From Frankiaceae bacterium (GTDB taxonomy: Bacteria > Actinomycetota > Actinomycetes > Mycobacteriales > SCTD01), in assembly GCA_947479995.1 (NCBI GenBank), contig CANKBT010000093.1:1-10230 (forward strand): a stretch of DNA of 10,230 bases. The letters are read 5' to 3'. The position numbers were made by a program, and so were the translations under genes. The notes beneath the pieces were generated by a model. It worked only from the letters and a program-made list of their open reading frames with translations. It did no database searches and had not been told where the DNA came from. Each line of letters begins with the position of its first letter. The first letter of the stretch is position 1. Below are positions 1-6,518 of this stretch, piece after piece.

Positions 1-69
1 CAGCGGATGCGCCGCCGGCGCCTGCGCCGGGCCAGGGGCCGCGCGCGGGCCGACGCCCCCCGCGGCTAG
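1..69 (+). CDS. Possible 3' end of a convergent gene (basic C-terminal tail), partial
   Basis: Reading frame 1 is open from the left edge to a TAG at 67-69 and would encode a 22-residue, Arg-rich tail ending in DAPRG. All six A/T bases between 1 and 66 fall in first or second codon positions of this frame and none in the third, which is how coding DNA looks in this genome, but six bases are weak statistics. The TAG overlaps the gatB stop inside a single CTAG (66-69), the same arrangement as the ACT gene and ligA further right. A basic tail would suit the cytoplasmic end of a membrane protein, but nothing identifies the family. It could equally be non-coding DNA downstream of gatB. Confidence 0.3.
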   Translation, partial: QRMRRRRLRRARGRARADAPRG

Positions 70-1553
70 CCCTCGACGCCCAGCCGCTCCAGCAGCAGGG
101 CCCGCACGGTCGCCGCGTCGGCCTGCCCGCGCGTCGCCCGCATGACCGCGCCGACGAGCGCGCCGACGGCCTGCACCTTGCCGCCGCGCACCTTGTCGGC
201 GACGTCGGGGTGCGCCGCGAGCGCGGCGTCGACGGCTTCCCCGAGCGCGCCGGTGTCGGAGACGACCGCGAGCCCGCGGGCGGCCACGACGTCGTCGGGC
301 TCGCCCTCGCCGGCGAGCACGCCGTCGAGCACCTGCCGGGCCAGCCCGGCGTTGAGCGTCCCCTCGGCGACGAGGGCGACGACGCGCGCGACCTGCGCCG
401 GCGTCACCGGCAGCTCGGCCGGCTCGACGCCCGTCTCGTTGGCCCGCTGCGCGAGCGCGCCGAGCCACCAGTTGCGGGCCTCGGCCGCCGGGGCGCCGGC
501 CTCCACGGTGGCCAGCACGACGTCGAGCACGCCGGCGTTGACCATCGCCTGCGCGTCGAGGTCCGACAGGCCCAGCTGCGCGACGAGCTGCTTGCGGCGC
601 ACCGACGGCGGCGCGGGCAGCGCCGCCCGCAGCGCGGCGACCCACGCGGGGTCCGGCGCGACCGGCACGAGGTCGGGCTCCGGGAAGTAGCGGTAGTCGG
701 CGGCGTCGTCCTTGACGCGCCCCGGCGAGGTGGCGCCGGTCGCCTCGGAGAAGTGCCGGGTCTCCTGCACGACGCGCTCGCCGCGCCGCAGCACCTCGGC
801 CTGGCGCTCGACCTCCGAGCGCACCGCCCGCTCGACCGAGCGCAGCGAGTTGACGTTCTTGGTCTCGGTGCGCGTGCCCCAGGGCTCGCCGGCGCGGTGC
901 AGCGAGGTGTTGACGTCGCAGCGCATCGAGCCCTGCTCCATGCGCACGTCGCTGACGTCGAGGCCGCGCAGCAGGTCGCGCAGCTCGGTGACGTAGGCCT
1001 TGGCGACCGCCGCGGCGCGCACGCCCGTGCCCGCGACCGGTCGCGTGACGATCTCGACGAGCGGGATGCCGGCGCGGTTGTAGTCGACGAGCGAGTGCGA
1101 GGCGCCGGTGATGCGCCCGGTCGCACCGCCGACGTGCAGCGTCTTGCCGGTGTCCTCCTCGAGGTGCACGCGCTCGATCTCGACGCGCACCACCTCGCCG
1201 TCGACCTCGACGTCGAGGTGGCCGTCGACGCACAGCGGCTCGTCGTACTGCGAGGTCTGGAAGTTCTTCGGCATGTCCGGGTAGAAGTAGTTCTTCCGCG
1301 CGAAGCGGCACCAGGTGGCGATGGTGCAGTGCAGCGCGAGGCCGATCCGGATCGTCGACTCGACGGCCTTCTCGTTGACGACCGGCAGCGCGCCCGGCAG
1401 GCCGAGGCAGACCGGGCAGACCTGCGTGTTGGGCTCGGCGCCGAAGGTCGTGGCGCAGCCGCAGAACATCTTGCTGGCGGTGCCCAGCTCGACGTGCGTC
1501 TCCAGGCCGAGGACGGGCGCGAACTCCGCGAGCGCCTGCTCGTACGCGGTCAT
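66..1553 (-). CDS. gatB: Asp/Glu-tRNA amidotransferase subunit B (GatB)
   Basis: GatB is the tRNA-binding and kinase subunit of the cytoplasmic GatCAB complex. It phosphorylates the side chain of Glu (or Asp) mischarged on tRNA(Gln) (or tRNA(Asn)), and ammonia from GatA then amidates it. The 495-residue product has the usual family length. The GatB signature GLETHVELG is at residues 16-24. A complete four-Cys zinc site is visible (C31, C33, C46, C49), followed by the conserved RKNYFYPDMPKNFQ stretch at about 86-99 and MEQGSMRCDVN at about 205-215. Residues from about 345 onward form the helical and YqeY-like tail domain that contacts the tRNA. The ATG at 1553-1551 overlaps the gatA stop (ATGA), which implies translational coupling. 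It is the last gene of the operon; its TAG shares a CTAG with a possible convergent gene. Identification is secure; whether the complex serves Gln only or also Asn cannot be read from this window. Confidence 0.98.
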   Translation of the reverse strand: MTAYEQALAEFAPVLGLETHVELGTASKMFCGCATTFGAEPNTQVCPVCLGLPGALPVVNEKAVESTIRIGLALHCTIATWCRFARKNYFYPDMPKNFQTSQYDEPLCVDGHLDVEVDGEVVRVEIERVHLEEDTGKTLHVGGATGRITGASHSLVDYNRAGIPLVEIVTRPVAGTGVRAAAVAKAYVTELRDLLRGLDVSDVRMEQGSMRCDVNTSLHRAGEPWGTRTETKNVNSLRSVERAVRSEVERQAEVLRRGERVVQETRHFSEATGATSPGRVKDDAADYRYFPEPDLVPVAPDPAWVAALRAALPAPPSVRRKQLVAQLGLSDLDAQAMVNAGVLDVVLATVEAGAPAAEARNWWLGALAQRANETGVEPAELPVTPAQVARVVALVAEGTLNAGLARQVLDGVLAGEGEPDDVVAARGLAVVSDTGALGEAVDAALAAHPDVADKVRGGKVQAVGALVGAVMRATRGQADAATVRALLLERLGVEG

Positions 1554-3016
1554 GCGGTCTCCCACTGCAGCGGCGTCGGGGCGAACGGCCGGGCGGCCTC
1601 GAGGGCCGCGCCGACGCGGTACAGCAGGTCGTCGCGCTGCACCGGGGCCATCACCTGCAGGCCGACGGGCAGCCCGTCGGACAGCCCGGCGGGCACCGAC
1701 ATGGCCGGGCCGCCGTACAGGTTGGACGGGATGGTGGCGAGGTCCTGGCGGTACATCGCCAGCGGGTCGCTGAGCTTGGCGCCCAGCGGGAAGGCGACGC
1801 CGGGCGTCGTCGGCGAGACGAGCACGTCGGCCTCGGCGAAGGCGGCGGTGAAGTCGCGCGTGATGAGCGTGCGGACCTTCTGCGCCTGGCCGTAGTAGGC
1901 GTCGTAGTAGCCGCTGGACAGCGCGTAGGTGCCGAGCACGATGCGGCGCTTGACCTCGGGGCCGAAGCCCTGCGCCCGGGTGAGCGCCATGACCTCCTCC
2001 AGGCCCCGCTCGCCGTCGTCGCCGACCCGCAGGCCGTAGCGCACGGCGTCGAAGCGGGCGAGGTTGCTCGACGCCTCGGACGGCGCGATGAGGTAGTACG
2101 CCGGCAGGGCGTGCACGAAGTGCGGGCAGCTGACCGCGGTCACGGTCGCGCCGAGCTCGACGAGCGCCTGCACGGCCTCGTCGAAGCGCGCCTGCACGCC
2201 CGGCTCGTAGCCGTCGCCGGTGAGCTCGCGCACGACGCCCACGCGCAGGCCGCGCACGTCGGCCTGCCGGGCGGCCTCGACGACCGGCGGCACGGGCGCG
2301 GCGATGGAGGTGCTGTCGCGCGGGTCGTGGCCGCCGATGGCCTCGTGCAGCAGCGCGGCGTCGAGCACCGTGCGCGCGACCGGCCCCGCCTGGTCGAGGC
2401 TGCTGCTGAAGGCGATGAGGCCGTAGCGGGAGACGCCGCCGTAGGTCGGCTTCACGCCGACCGTGCCGGTGACGGCGGACGGCTGGCGGATCGAGCCGCC
2501 GGTGTCGGTGCCGATGGCGAGCGGCGCCTCGTAGGCCGCGACGGCCGCGGCGGAGCCGCCGCCGGACCCGCCCGGGATGCGGTCGAGGTCCCACGGGTTG
2601 TGCGTCGGGCCGTACGCGCTGTGCTCGGTGCTCGAGCCCATCGCGAACTCGTCCATGTTGGTCTTGCCGAGCACGACGACGCCCGCGGCGCGCAGGCGCG
2701 CGGTGACGGTCGCGTCGTACGGCGGCCGCCAGCCCTCGAGGATGCGCGAGCCGGCGGTCGTCGGCACGCCCTCGGTGCACAGGACGTCCTTGAGCGCGAG
2801 CGGCACGCCGGCGAGCGGGCCGGTCAGCTCCCCGGCGTCGACGCGCGCGGCCTGCGCGAGCGCGCCCTCGGCGTCGACGTGCAGGAAGGCGTGCACGCGG
2901 TCGTCGACGGCGGCGATGCGGTCGAGGTGGGCCTGCGCCACCTCGACGGCGCTGACCTCCCGGGACGCGACGGCGGCGGCGGTCTCGGCGGCGGTGAGCC
3001 GGGTGAGGTCGGTCAT
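1550..3016 (-). CDS. gatA: Asp/Glu-tRNA amidotransferase subunit A (GatA)
   Basis: GatA is the glutaminase subunit of GatCAB. It belongs to the amidase-signature family and releases ammonia from glutamine, which is channelled to GatB. With the ATG start the product has 488 residues, the usual length. The Ser-cisSer-Lys catalytic triad is intact: K76 in ALKD, S151 in the GGSGGGS loop and S175 in DTGGSIRQPS. The glutamine-pocket segments PAYYLIAPSEASSNLARFD (about 305-323), VKRRI (about 355-359) and MYRQD (421-425) are also present. The start is ambiguous: a GTG at 3019-3017 overlaps the gatC stop as GTGA, while the ATG at 3016-3014 shares one base with it (TGATG). The AGGAGG at 3026-3021 lies four bases from the ATG but only one from the GTG, so ATG is preferred. 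The gene is translationally coupled to gatC upstream and gatB downstream. Confidence 0.98.
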   Translation of the reverse strand: MTDLTRLTAAETAAAVASREVSAVEVAQAHLDRIAAVDDRVHAFLHVDAEGALAQAARVDAGELTGPLAGVPLALKDVLCTEGVPTTAGSRILEGWRPPYDATVTARLRAAGVVVLGKTNMDEFAMGSSTEHSAYGPTHNPWDLDRIPGGSGGGSAAAVAAYEAPLAIGTDTGGSIRQPSAVTGTVGVKPTYGGVSRYGLIAFSSSLDQAGPVARTVLDAALLHEAIGGHDPRDSTSIAAPVPPVVEAARQADVRGLRVGVVRELTGDGYEPGVQARFDEAVQALVELGATVTAVSCPHFVHALPAYYLIAPSEASSNLARFDAVRYGLRVGDDGERGLEEVMALTRAQGFGPEVKRRIVLGTYALSSGYYDAYYGQAQKVRTLITRDFTAAFAEADVLVSPTTPGVAFPLGAKLSDPLAMYRQDLATIPSNLYGGPAMSVPAGLSDGLPVGLQVMAPVQRDDLLYRVGAALEAARPFAPTPLQWETA

Positions 3017-3318
3017 CACGCCTCCTCGTCGAGGATGCGCGGCACGCGGAAGCGGTCCTGCTCGGCCTCGGGCGCGCCGGCCAGCACGACGTCGCGCGGC
3101 AGCGAGGGCGTCACGACGTCGGGGCGCGTGACGTTCTCGACGGGGACGGCGTGCGTGGTCGGCGGCACGTCGGCGGCGTCGGTGACCTGCCCGATCGCGG
3201 CGACGGCGTCGAGGATGACGTCGAGCTGCTGCGCGAGGCCGTCGAGCTCGTCGTCGGCCAGCGCGAGCCGCGCCAGGCGCGCGAGGTGCGCGACCTCGTC
3301 GCGGGTGATCTGGGACAT
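3016..3318 (-). CDS. gatC: Asp/Glu-tRNA amidotransferase subunit C (GatC)
   Basis: GatC is the small belt-like subunit that wraps around and stabilises the GatA-GatB interface in GatCAB. The 100-residue product has the family's normal size and opens with the typical ITRDEVAHLARLARLAL helix (residues 4-20). A second helix follows, with DELDGLAQQLDVIL at 23-36, then the conserved extended middle (V-P-P-T-T-H-A-V-P), and the C-terminal arm ends near FRVPRILDEE. The ATG at 3318-3316 is preceded by AGGAG four bases away. It is the first gene of the gatCAB operon, and a TAGACT -10-like box sits about 33 bases upstream of the start. The stop overlaps the gatA start region. Confidence 0.96.
   Translation of the reverse strand: MSQITRDEVAHLARLARLALADDELDGLAQQLDVILDAVAAIGQVTDAADVPPTTHAVPVENVTRPDVVTPSLPRDVVLAGAPEAEQDRFRVPRILDEEA
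3021..3026 (-). promoter_or_regulatory. Ribosome binding site deciding the gatA start
   Basis: AGGAGG lies within the last codons of gatC. Its spacing is four bases to the ATG at 3016 but only one to the GTG at 3019, which favours the ATG as the gatA start. Confidence 0.7.
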
Positions 3319-3351
3319 GCGGCTCCTGAGGTGCGGCGTGCGGGCGGGTCG

Positions 3352-3357
3352 AGTCTA
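3352..3357 (-). promoter_or_regulatory. Candidate -10 box for gatCAB
   Basis: TAGACT on the minus strand fits the actinobacterial TANNNT -10 pattern. It lies in the 55-base gap between the membrane glycosyltransferase gene and gatC and would give a 5' leader of roughly 25-30 bases. No good -35 is seen; the best upstream hexamers are GC-rich and match TTGACA poorly, which is common in this group. Inference from sequence only. Confidence 0.4.
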
Positions 3358-3364
3358 GGGAGCG

Positions 3365-3390
3365 CGGCGGGGCTCAGCCGGTGCCCGCCG
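3365..3390 (-). terminator. Possible hairpin terminator spanning the stop codon of the GT-C gene
   Basis: CGGCGGG at 3365-3371 pairs exactly with CCCGCCG at 3384-3390, giving a seven-base-pair GC stem with a 12-base loop. The TGA of the membrane glycosyltransferase (3376-3374) lies in the loop, which also holds a nested GGCT-GCC pairing. No T-tract follows. It lies just before the candidate gatC promoter, where a transcript end would be expected, but GC-rich DNA forms such stems often by chance. Confidence 0.28.
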
Positions 3391-5446
3391 TCGCCCCCGC
3401 GGCGCCGCACGCGGGCAGGCGGGTGCCGGGCGCGGCCGTGGCGGTCGAGACGGTGGCGTCGAGGCCCTGCTGGCGCCACGACGGGTCGTCGGACTGCGGC
3501 AGCAGCCACACGTCGCGGGCGGCGTCGCCGCGCCGGTCGAGCACGAGCCCCTGGCCGGCCAGGCGCTCGGCGACCGGCGCGGCGTCGGCGGCGTGCCGCC
3601 ACTCGACGACGGTCAGCGCCCCGGTCGGCGAGCAGGCCAGCGCGGCGCGCACGTCGGCGGCGGAGACGACGGGCTCGGCGGCGAAGGCGTCGTCCTGGCT
3701 CGGCAGGTTCACCACGTCGCGGCCGAAGGTGTACGACAGCGCGCTGCCGAACGACCAGACCGAGTTGGGGAACATGCCGGTCACGCCGGCCGGCACGTCG
3801 GCGGTCCACAGCACCGGGTCGGCGGCGGGCGCGAGCGCCGCCAGGTCGCGGGTGAAGGCGAAGGTGCCGGCGAAGGCCTCGTGCTCGAGCTGCTGCGCGG
3901 TGCGGGGCACCCAGGCGGCCAGCGACGCGACCGCCACCGCGCCGAGGGCGACGAGGGCCGCGGGCCGCAGGCGCGCGCGCCGGCGGTCCTCCAGCAGCGC
4001 GGACGCGCCGACCGCGGCGAGCAGCAGCGCGACCGGCAGCACCTCGCTGACGAGGTAGCGGTCCCAGTACAGGTGGATGGAGTGCTCGAACGGCTCGTCG
4101 AACCGCTGCACGTGCACGAGCAGGAACAGCACGCCGGTGGCGCCGGCGAGCAGCACCGGCGCGGCGCGCTCCCCGGCGGTGGCGCGCGGCAGCAGCAGGC
4201 CGAGCAGCGCGACCGCGAGCACGAGCGCGCCGACGCGCAGCAGCCCGCGGTGCACCTCCCCCGCCCCGAGCAGCACCACGGCGGCCACGGCGACGAGCGC
4301 CAGCGCGGCGCCGAGGGCGCGCGCCCGCACGCCGGTGCCGGTGCCGGCGGGCTGCTGGCGCCGGCCGAGGCGGGCGCCGGCCACGGCGAGCAGCGCGGCG
4401 AGGGCGAGCACGACCACGACGGCGACCGGGCCGCGCAGCAGGCCGAGGGACCGCGCGGCGTCGAGCACCGGCGCCGGCACGAGCGACTCGAGCTGCCACC
4501 CGACGTAGTAGCCGGGGATCTGCGTGATGCCGAAGACGTAGCCGACCCCGGTGCCGACGAGCACGGCCGCCGCCCACGCCGAGGCGCGGCCGAGGGGCAC
4601 GAGCGGCCGGCGGCCGGCCGCGAGCAGCAGCACGACCGCCGCCGGGCCGACGAGCGCGAGCGCCTGCGCGCGGTTGAGCCCGAGGGCGGCGGTGAGCGCG
4701 GCGGTCGCGGCCAGGCAGCCGGGCAGCGCCGCCGGCGAGGTGCGCCCGAGCGCCGTCGCGGTGACCGTGACGAGCGCGAGCAGCAGCGGCGCCTGCAGCG
4801 ACTCGCTGGCGGGGAACGTGCCGAACCACACCAGGTGCGGGCTCACCGCGGCGAGCAGCAGCACGCCGGTGCGCACGCGCCGGTCGACGCCGAGCAGCGC
4901 GGTGAGCCGGGCCAGCGCCACGAGCAGGGCGACGCCGAACAGCGGCACGAGCGACGCCGTCCAGGCCGCCCCGAGCAGCGCCGACGGCAGGGCGAGCAGC
5001 GCCGGGAACAGCGGCGGGAAGGTCGTGTCCAGCACGCCGGTGCGCGCGAACTCGTTGGCCCAGTTGAGGTAGCCGCCCATGTCGCCCAGCCACGGCAGCT
5101 CGTACGTGGTGCGCAGGCGCAGCGCCGCGCCGAGCGCGAGCACCGCGCCGGTGGCCACCGCCCAGGCGTCGGGCCGCGCCGGGCGCCAGCGCTGCGGGAG
5201 CCCGCGCCGGGCGAGGAGCGCGACGGCCACGGCGGCGGCCCCGAGCAGCGCCGCCCCGGCCGCGACCGGCCCGAGCGTGCCGTGCGTCGTGCTCAGCAGC
5301 CCGAGCACCGCGAGGCCGAGCACGAGGGCGTCGGCGAGCACCGCCGCCGGCCCGTCGGCCTCGCGCCGCGCCGCCAGCGCGAACGGCAGCCCGGCGAGCA
5401 CCGCGAGCGCCCCGACCAGCACTGCGCAGACGAGGGCGGGCACCAT
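3374..5446 (-). CDS. Polytopic membrane glycosyltransferase-like protein (GT-C type)
   Basis: This is probably an integral membrane glycosyltransferase that moves a sugar from a polyprenyl-phosphate donor to an extracytoplasmic acceptor; neither donor nor acceptor is known. From the ATG the product has 690 residues. Many Leu/Ala/Val-rich membrane helices run from residue 3 to about 512. The first sizeable outer loop carries the motif WLGDMGGYLNWANEF (119-133), whose D122 sits where GT-C enzymes keep a catalytic Asp, and PPLFPALLALP (144-154) follows as in GT39-like proteins. HLYWDRYLVSEVLP (458-471) resembles the late RYL-P segment of this superfamily. Residues from about 515 to 690 form a soluble, probably outer-face domain with C605 and C680 as a possible disulphide. 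A GTG at 5455 would add three residues, but no Shine-Dalgarno precedes either start. The gene is divergent from a GT2 glycosyltransferase, which supports the functional call. The fold assignment is an inference from helices and motifs; an unknown-function membrane protein remains possible. Confidence 0.72.
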   Translation of the reverse strand: MVPALVCAVLVGALAVLAGLPFALAARREADGPAAVLADALVLGLAVLGLLSTTHGTLGPVAAGAALLGAAAVAVALLARRGLPQRWRPARPDAWAVATGAVLALGAALRLRTTYELPWLGDMGGYLNWANEFARTGVLDTTFPPLFPALLALPSALLGAAWTASLVPLFGVALLVALARLTALLGVDRRVRTGVLLLAAVSPHLVWFGTFPASESLQAPLLLALVTVTATALGRTSPAALPGCLAATAALTAALGLNRAQALALVGPAAVVLLLAAGRRPLVPLGRASAWAAAVLVGTGVGYVFGITQIPGYYVGWQLESLVPAPVLDAARSLGLLRGPVAVVVVLALAALLAVAGARLGRRQQPAGTGTGVRARALGAALALVAVAAVVLLGAGEVHRGLLRVGALVLAVALLGLLLPRATAGERAAPVLLAGATGVLFLLVHVQRFDEPFEHSIHLYWDRYLVSEVLPVALLLAAVGASALLEDRRRARLRPAALVALGAVAVASLAAWVPRTAQQLEHEAFAGTFAFTRDLAALAPAADPVLWTADVPAGVTGMFPNSVWSFGSALSYTFGRDVVNLPSQDDAFAAEPVVSAADVRAALACSPTGALTVVEWRHAADAAPVAERLAGQGLVLDRRGDAARDVWLLPQSDDPSWRQQGLDATVSTATAAPGTRLPACGAAGATAGTG

Positions 5447-5453
5447 GGGGGCC

Positions 5454-5459
5454 ACGCTA
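5454..5459 (-). promoter_or_regulatory. Candidate -10 box for a leaderless GT-C transcript
   Basis: TAGCGT on the minus strand fits TANNNT, and its last base is eight bases before the A of the ATG at 5446. That spacing would place the transcription start on or beside the start codon. No Shine-Dalgarno precedes this gene, so a leaderless mRNA, common in actinobacteria, is a reasonable model. No convincing -35 is seen. Confidence 0.33.
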
Positions 5460-5469
5460 TCCGCGATCA

Positions 5470-5477
5470 GGGAGGAG
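5470..5477 (+). promoter_or_regulatory. Strong ribosome binding site of the GT2 gene
   Basis: GGGAGGAG ends four bases before the GTG at 5482 (the GGAGG core is six bases away). It fixes that GTG as the start and contrasts with the divergent gene, which has no such site. Confidence 0.75.
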
Positions 5478-5481
5478 CCAG

Positions 5482-6399
5482 GTGCCTGCGACGCACCCGC
5501 TCGAGGGCACGCTGGACGTCACCGTGGTGCTGCCGTGCTTCAACGAGCAGGACCACGTGCACCTCGAGATCGAGCGCATCACGCGGGCGCTGCGCGCGAG
5601 CCCCTTCACCTGGGAGCTGCTCGCCATCGACGACAAGTCGAGCGACGGCACGCTCGCGGTGCTCGAGGCGGCCGCGGCCGCCGACCCGCACGTCCGCGTG
5701 CTCGCCTTCCCGCAGAACGGCGGCTCGGGCACGGCCCGGCGCATCGGCACCCGCGAGGCGCACGGGCGGGTGGTGGTCTGGACCGACGCCGACATGACCT
5801 ACCCGAACGAGCGCATCCCCGAGCTGGTGCAGCACCTCGTCGACCACCCGCACACCGACCAGGTGGTCGGCGCCCGCACCAGCGAGCAGGGCACGCACAA
5901 GGCGCTGCGGGTGCCGGCGAAGTGGGTCATCCGCAAGGTCGCCGAGGCGCTGTCGCACTCGCGCATCCCCGACCTCAACAGCGGGCTGCGGGCCTTCCGG
6001 CGCGACGTGTCGCTGCCCTACCTGCGGCTGCTGCCGCCCGGCTTCTCGTGCGTCACGACCATCACGCTGGCGTTCCTGTCGAACCAGCACACCGTCGACT
6101 ACGTGCCGATCGACTACGCGCAGCGGGCGGGCACGAGCAAGTTCCACTTCTTCCGCGACGCCTACCGCTACATCCTCCAGGTGCTGCGGATGATCATGTA
6201 CTTCAACCCCATCACGGTGCTCATGCCGCTGGCGCTCGGGCTGCTCGCCCTCGGCGTGGTGAAGACCGGCGTCGACGTCGTCCGCTTCCCGCTCGCCGTC
6301 GCGACGAGCACGCTGCTGCTGCTCGTCTCGGGGCTCATCATCGCGGCCATCGCGCTGCTCGCCGACCTCATCGTGCGGTCGCGCCCCGACGACGGCTGA
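5482..6399 (+). CDS. Family-2 glycosyltransferase, polyprenyl-phosphate sugar synthase type (DPM1/GtrB-like)
   Basis: This is likely a membrane-anchored GT2 enzyme that transfers a sugar from a nucleotide donor to polyprenyl phosphate on the cytoplasmic face. The 305-residue product starts its GT-A domain with VTVVLPCFNEQ (13-23). IDDKSSDGT (49-57) is the nucleotide-binding Asp segment, NGGSGTARRIG (79-89) follows, and TDADMTYPN (101-109) holds the DxD metal motif (D102, D104). RIPDLNSGLRAFRRD (161-175) is the conserved acceptor-side segment of DPM1-like enzymes. Two hydrophobic helices at about 242-262 and 270-296 close the protein, as in GtrB-type synthases, and the tail is short and charged. 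The GTG start has a strong Shine-Dalgarno. It is divergent from the GT-C-like gene, with which it probably forms a donor-synthase and transferase pair. The sugar (mannose, glucose or another) and the final product cannot be read from the sequence. Confidence 0.88.
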   Translation: MPATHPLEGTLDVTVVLPCFNEQDHVHLEIERITRALRASPFTWELLAIDDKSSDGTLAVLEAAAAADPHVRVLAFPQNGGSGTARRIGTREAHGRVVVWTDADMTYPNERIPELVQHLVDHPHTDQVVGARTSEQGTHKALRVPAKWVIRKVAEALSHSRIPDLNSGLRAFRRDVSLPYLRLLPPGFSCVTTITLAFLSNQHTVDYVPIDYAQRAGTSKFHFFRDAYRYILQVLRMIMYFNPITVLMPLALGLLALGVVKTGVDVVRFPLAVATSTLLLLVSGLIIAAIALLADLIVRSRPDDG

Positions 6400-6404
6400 G
6401 CGCA

Positions 6405-6433
6405 CCGGACGGCGCCGGACGCCACCCCGGACG
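6405..6433 (+). repeat. Three short direct repeats CCGGACG
   Basis: CCGGACG occurs at 6405-6411, 6415-6421 and 6427-6433, so start-to-start distances are 10 and 12 bases, close to one helical turn each. They lie just after the GT2 stop in the gap before the ACT-domain gene. They could be a regulator-binding array or chance in GC-rich DNA. Confidence 0.5.
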
Positions 6434-6444
6434 CACCCGGGCCC

Positions 6445-6459
6445 CGCGCGTCACGCGCG
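6445..6459. repeat. 15-base hyphenated palindrome, possible operator or GT2 terminator stem
   Basis: CGCGCGT-C-ACGCGCG is a perfect inverted repeat around one central base. As RNA it would fold into a six-base-pair stem with a TCA loop about 45 bases after the GT2 stop, with no T-tract. As DNA it is symmetric enough for a dimeric regulator. The rest of the gap (6400-6518) holds the direct repeats to its left, and to its right only a weak CACGAT -10-like hexamer (6487-6492). Confidence 0.33.
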
Positions 6460-6509
6460 CGCCACACCCCGGCAACACCCGCGCGGCACGATGGCCGCCC
6501 CCGTCGACT

Positions 6510-6513
6510 GGAG
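6510..6513 (+). promoter_or_regulatory. Ribosome binding site of the ACT-domain gene
   Basis: GGAG lies five bases before the GTG at 6519 and overlaps the alternative in-frame GTG at 6513, so it supports 6519 as the start. Confidence 0.55.
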
Positions 6514-6518
6514 TGCCG

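Noticed and set aside
15..30. Six-base-pair GC hairpin (CCGGCG, loop CCTG, CGCCGG) downstream of gatB as a terminator
   Set aside because: There is no T-tract, the stem is short, and the region may itself be coding on the plus strand. Such stems are common by chance at this GC content.
210..1895. Long plus-strand open frame (561 codons) opposite gatB and gatA
   Set aside because: The translation is low-complexity Arg/Ala/Gly/Asp sequence with no domain, and it lies antisense to two certain genes. Stop codons are rare in all frames of such GC-rich DNA.
66..2780. A 904-residue GatA-GatB fusion in a single frame
   Set aside because: Only the last 495 residues (GatB, from the ATG at 1553) are meaningful. 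Upstream of that the frame is a shifted shadow of gatA, whose true frame runs to its own stop at 1550.
3016..3019. GTG at 3019 as the gatA start
   Set aside because: It lies only one base after the AGGAGG core, whereas the adjacent ATG has a workable spacing. It would add a single residue, so the product is essentially the same.
3593..5797. Plus-strand open frame of 734 codons across the GT-C gene
   Set aside because: Its product is a repetitive Arg/Gly/His/Glu/Gln string typical of antisense shadows, and the minus-strand frame shows coherent membrane helices.
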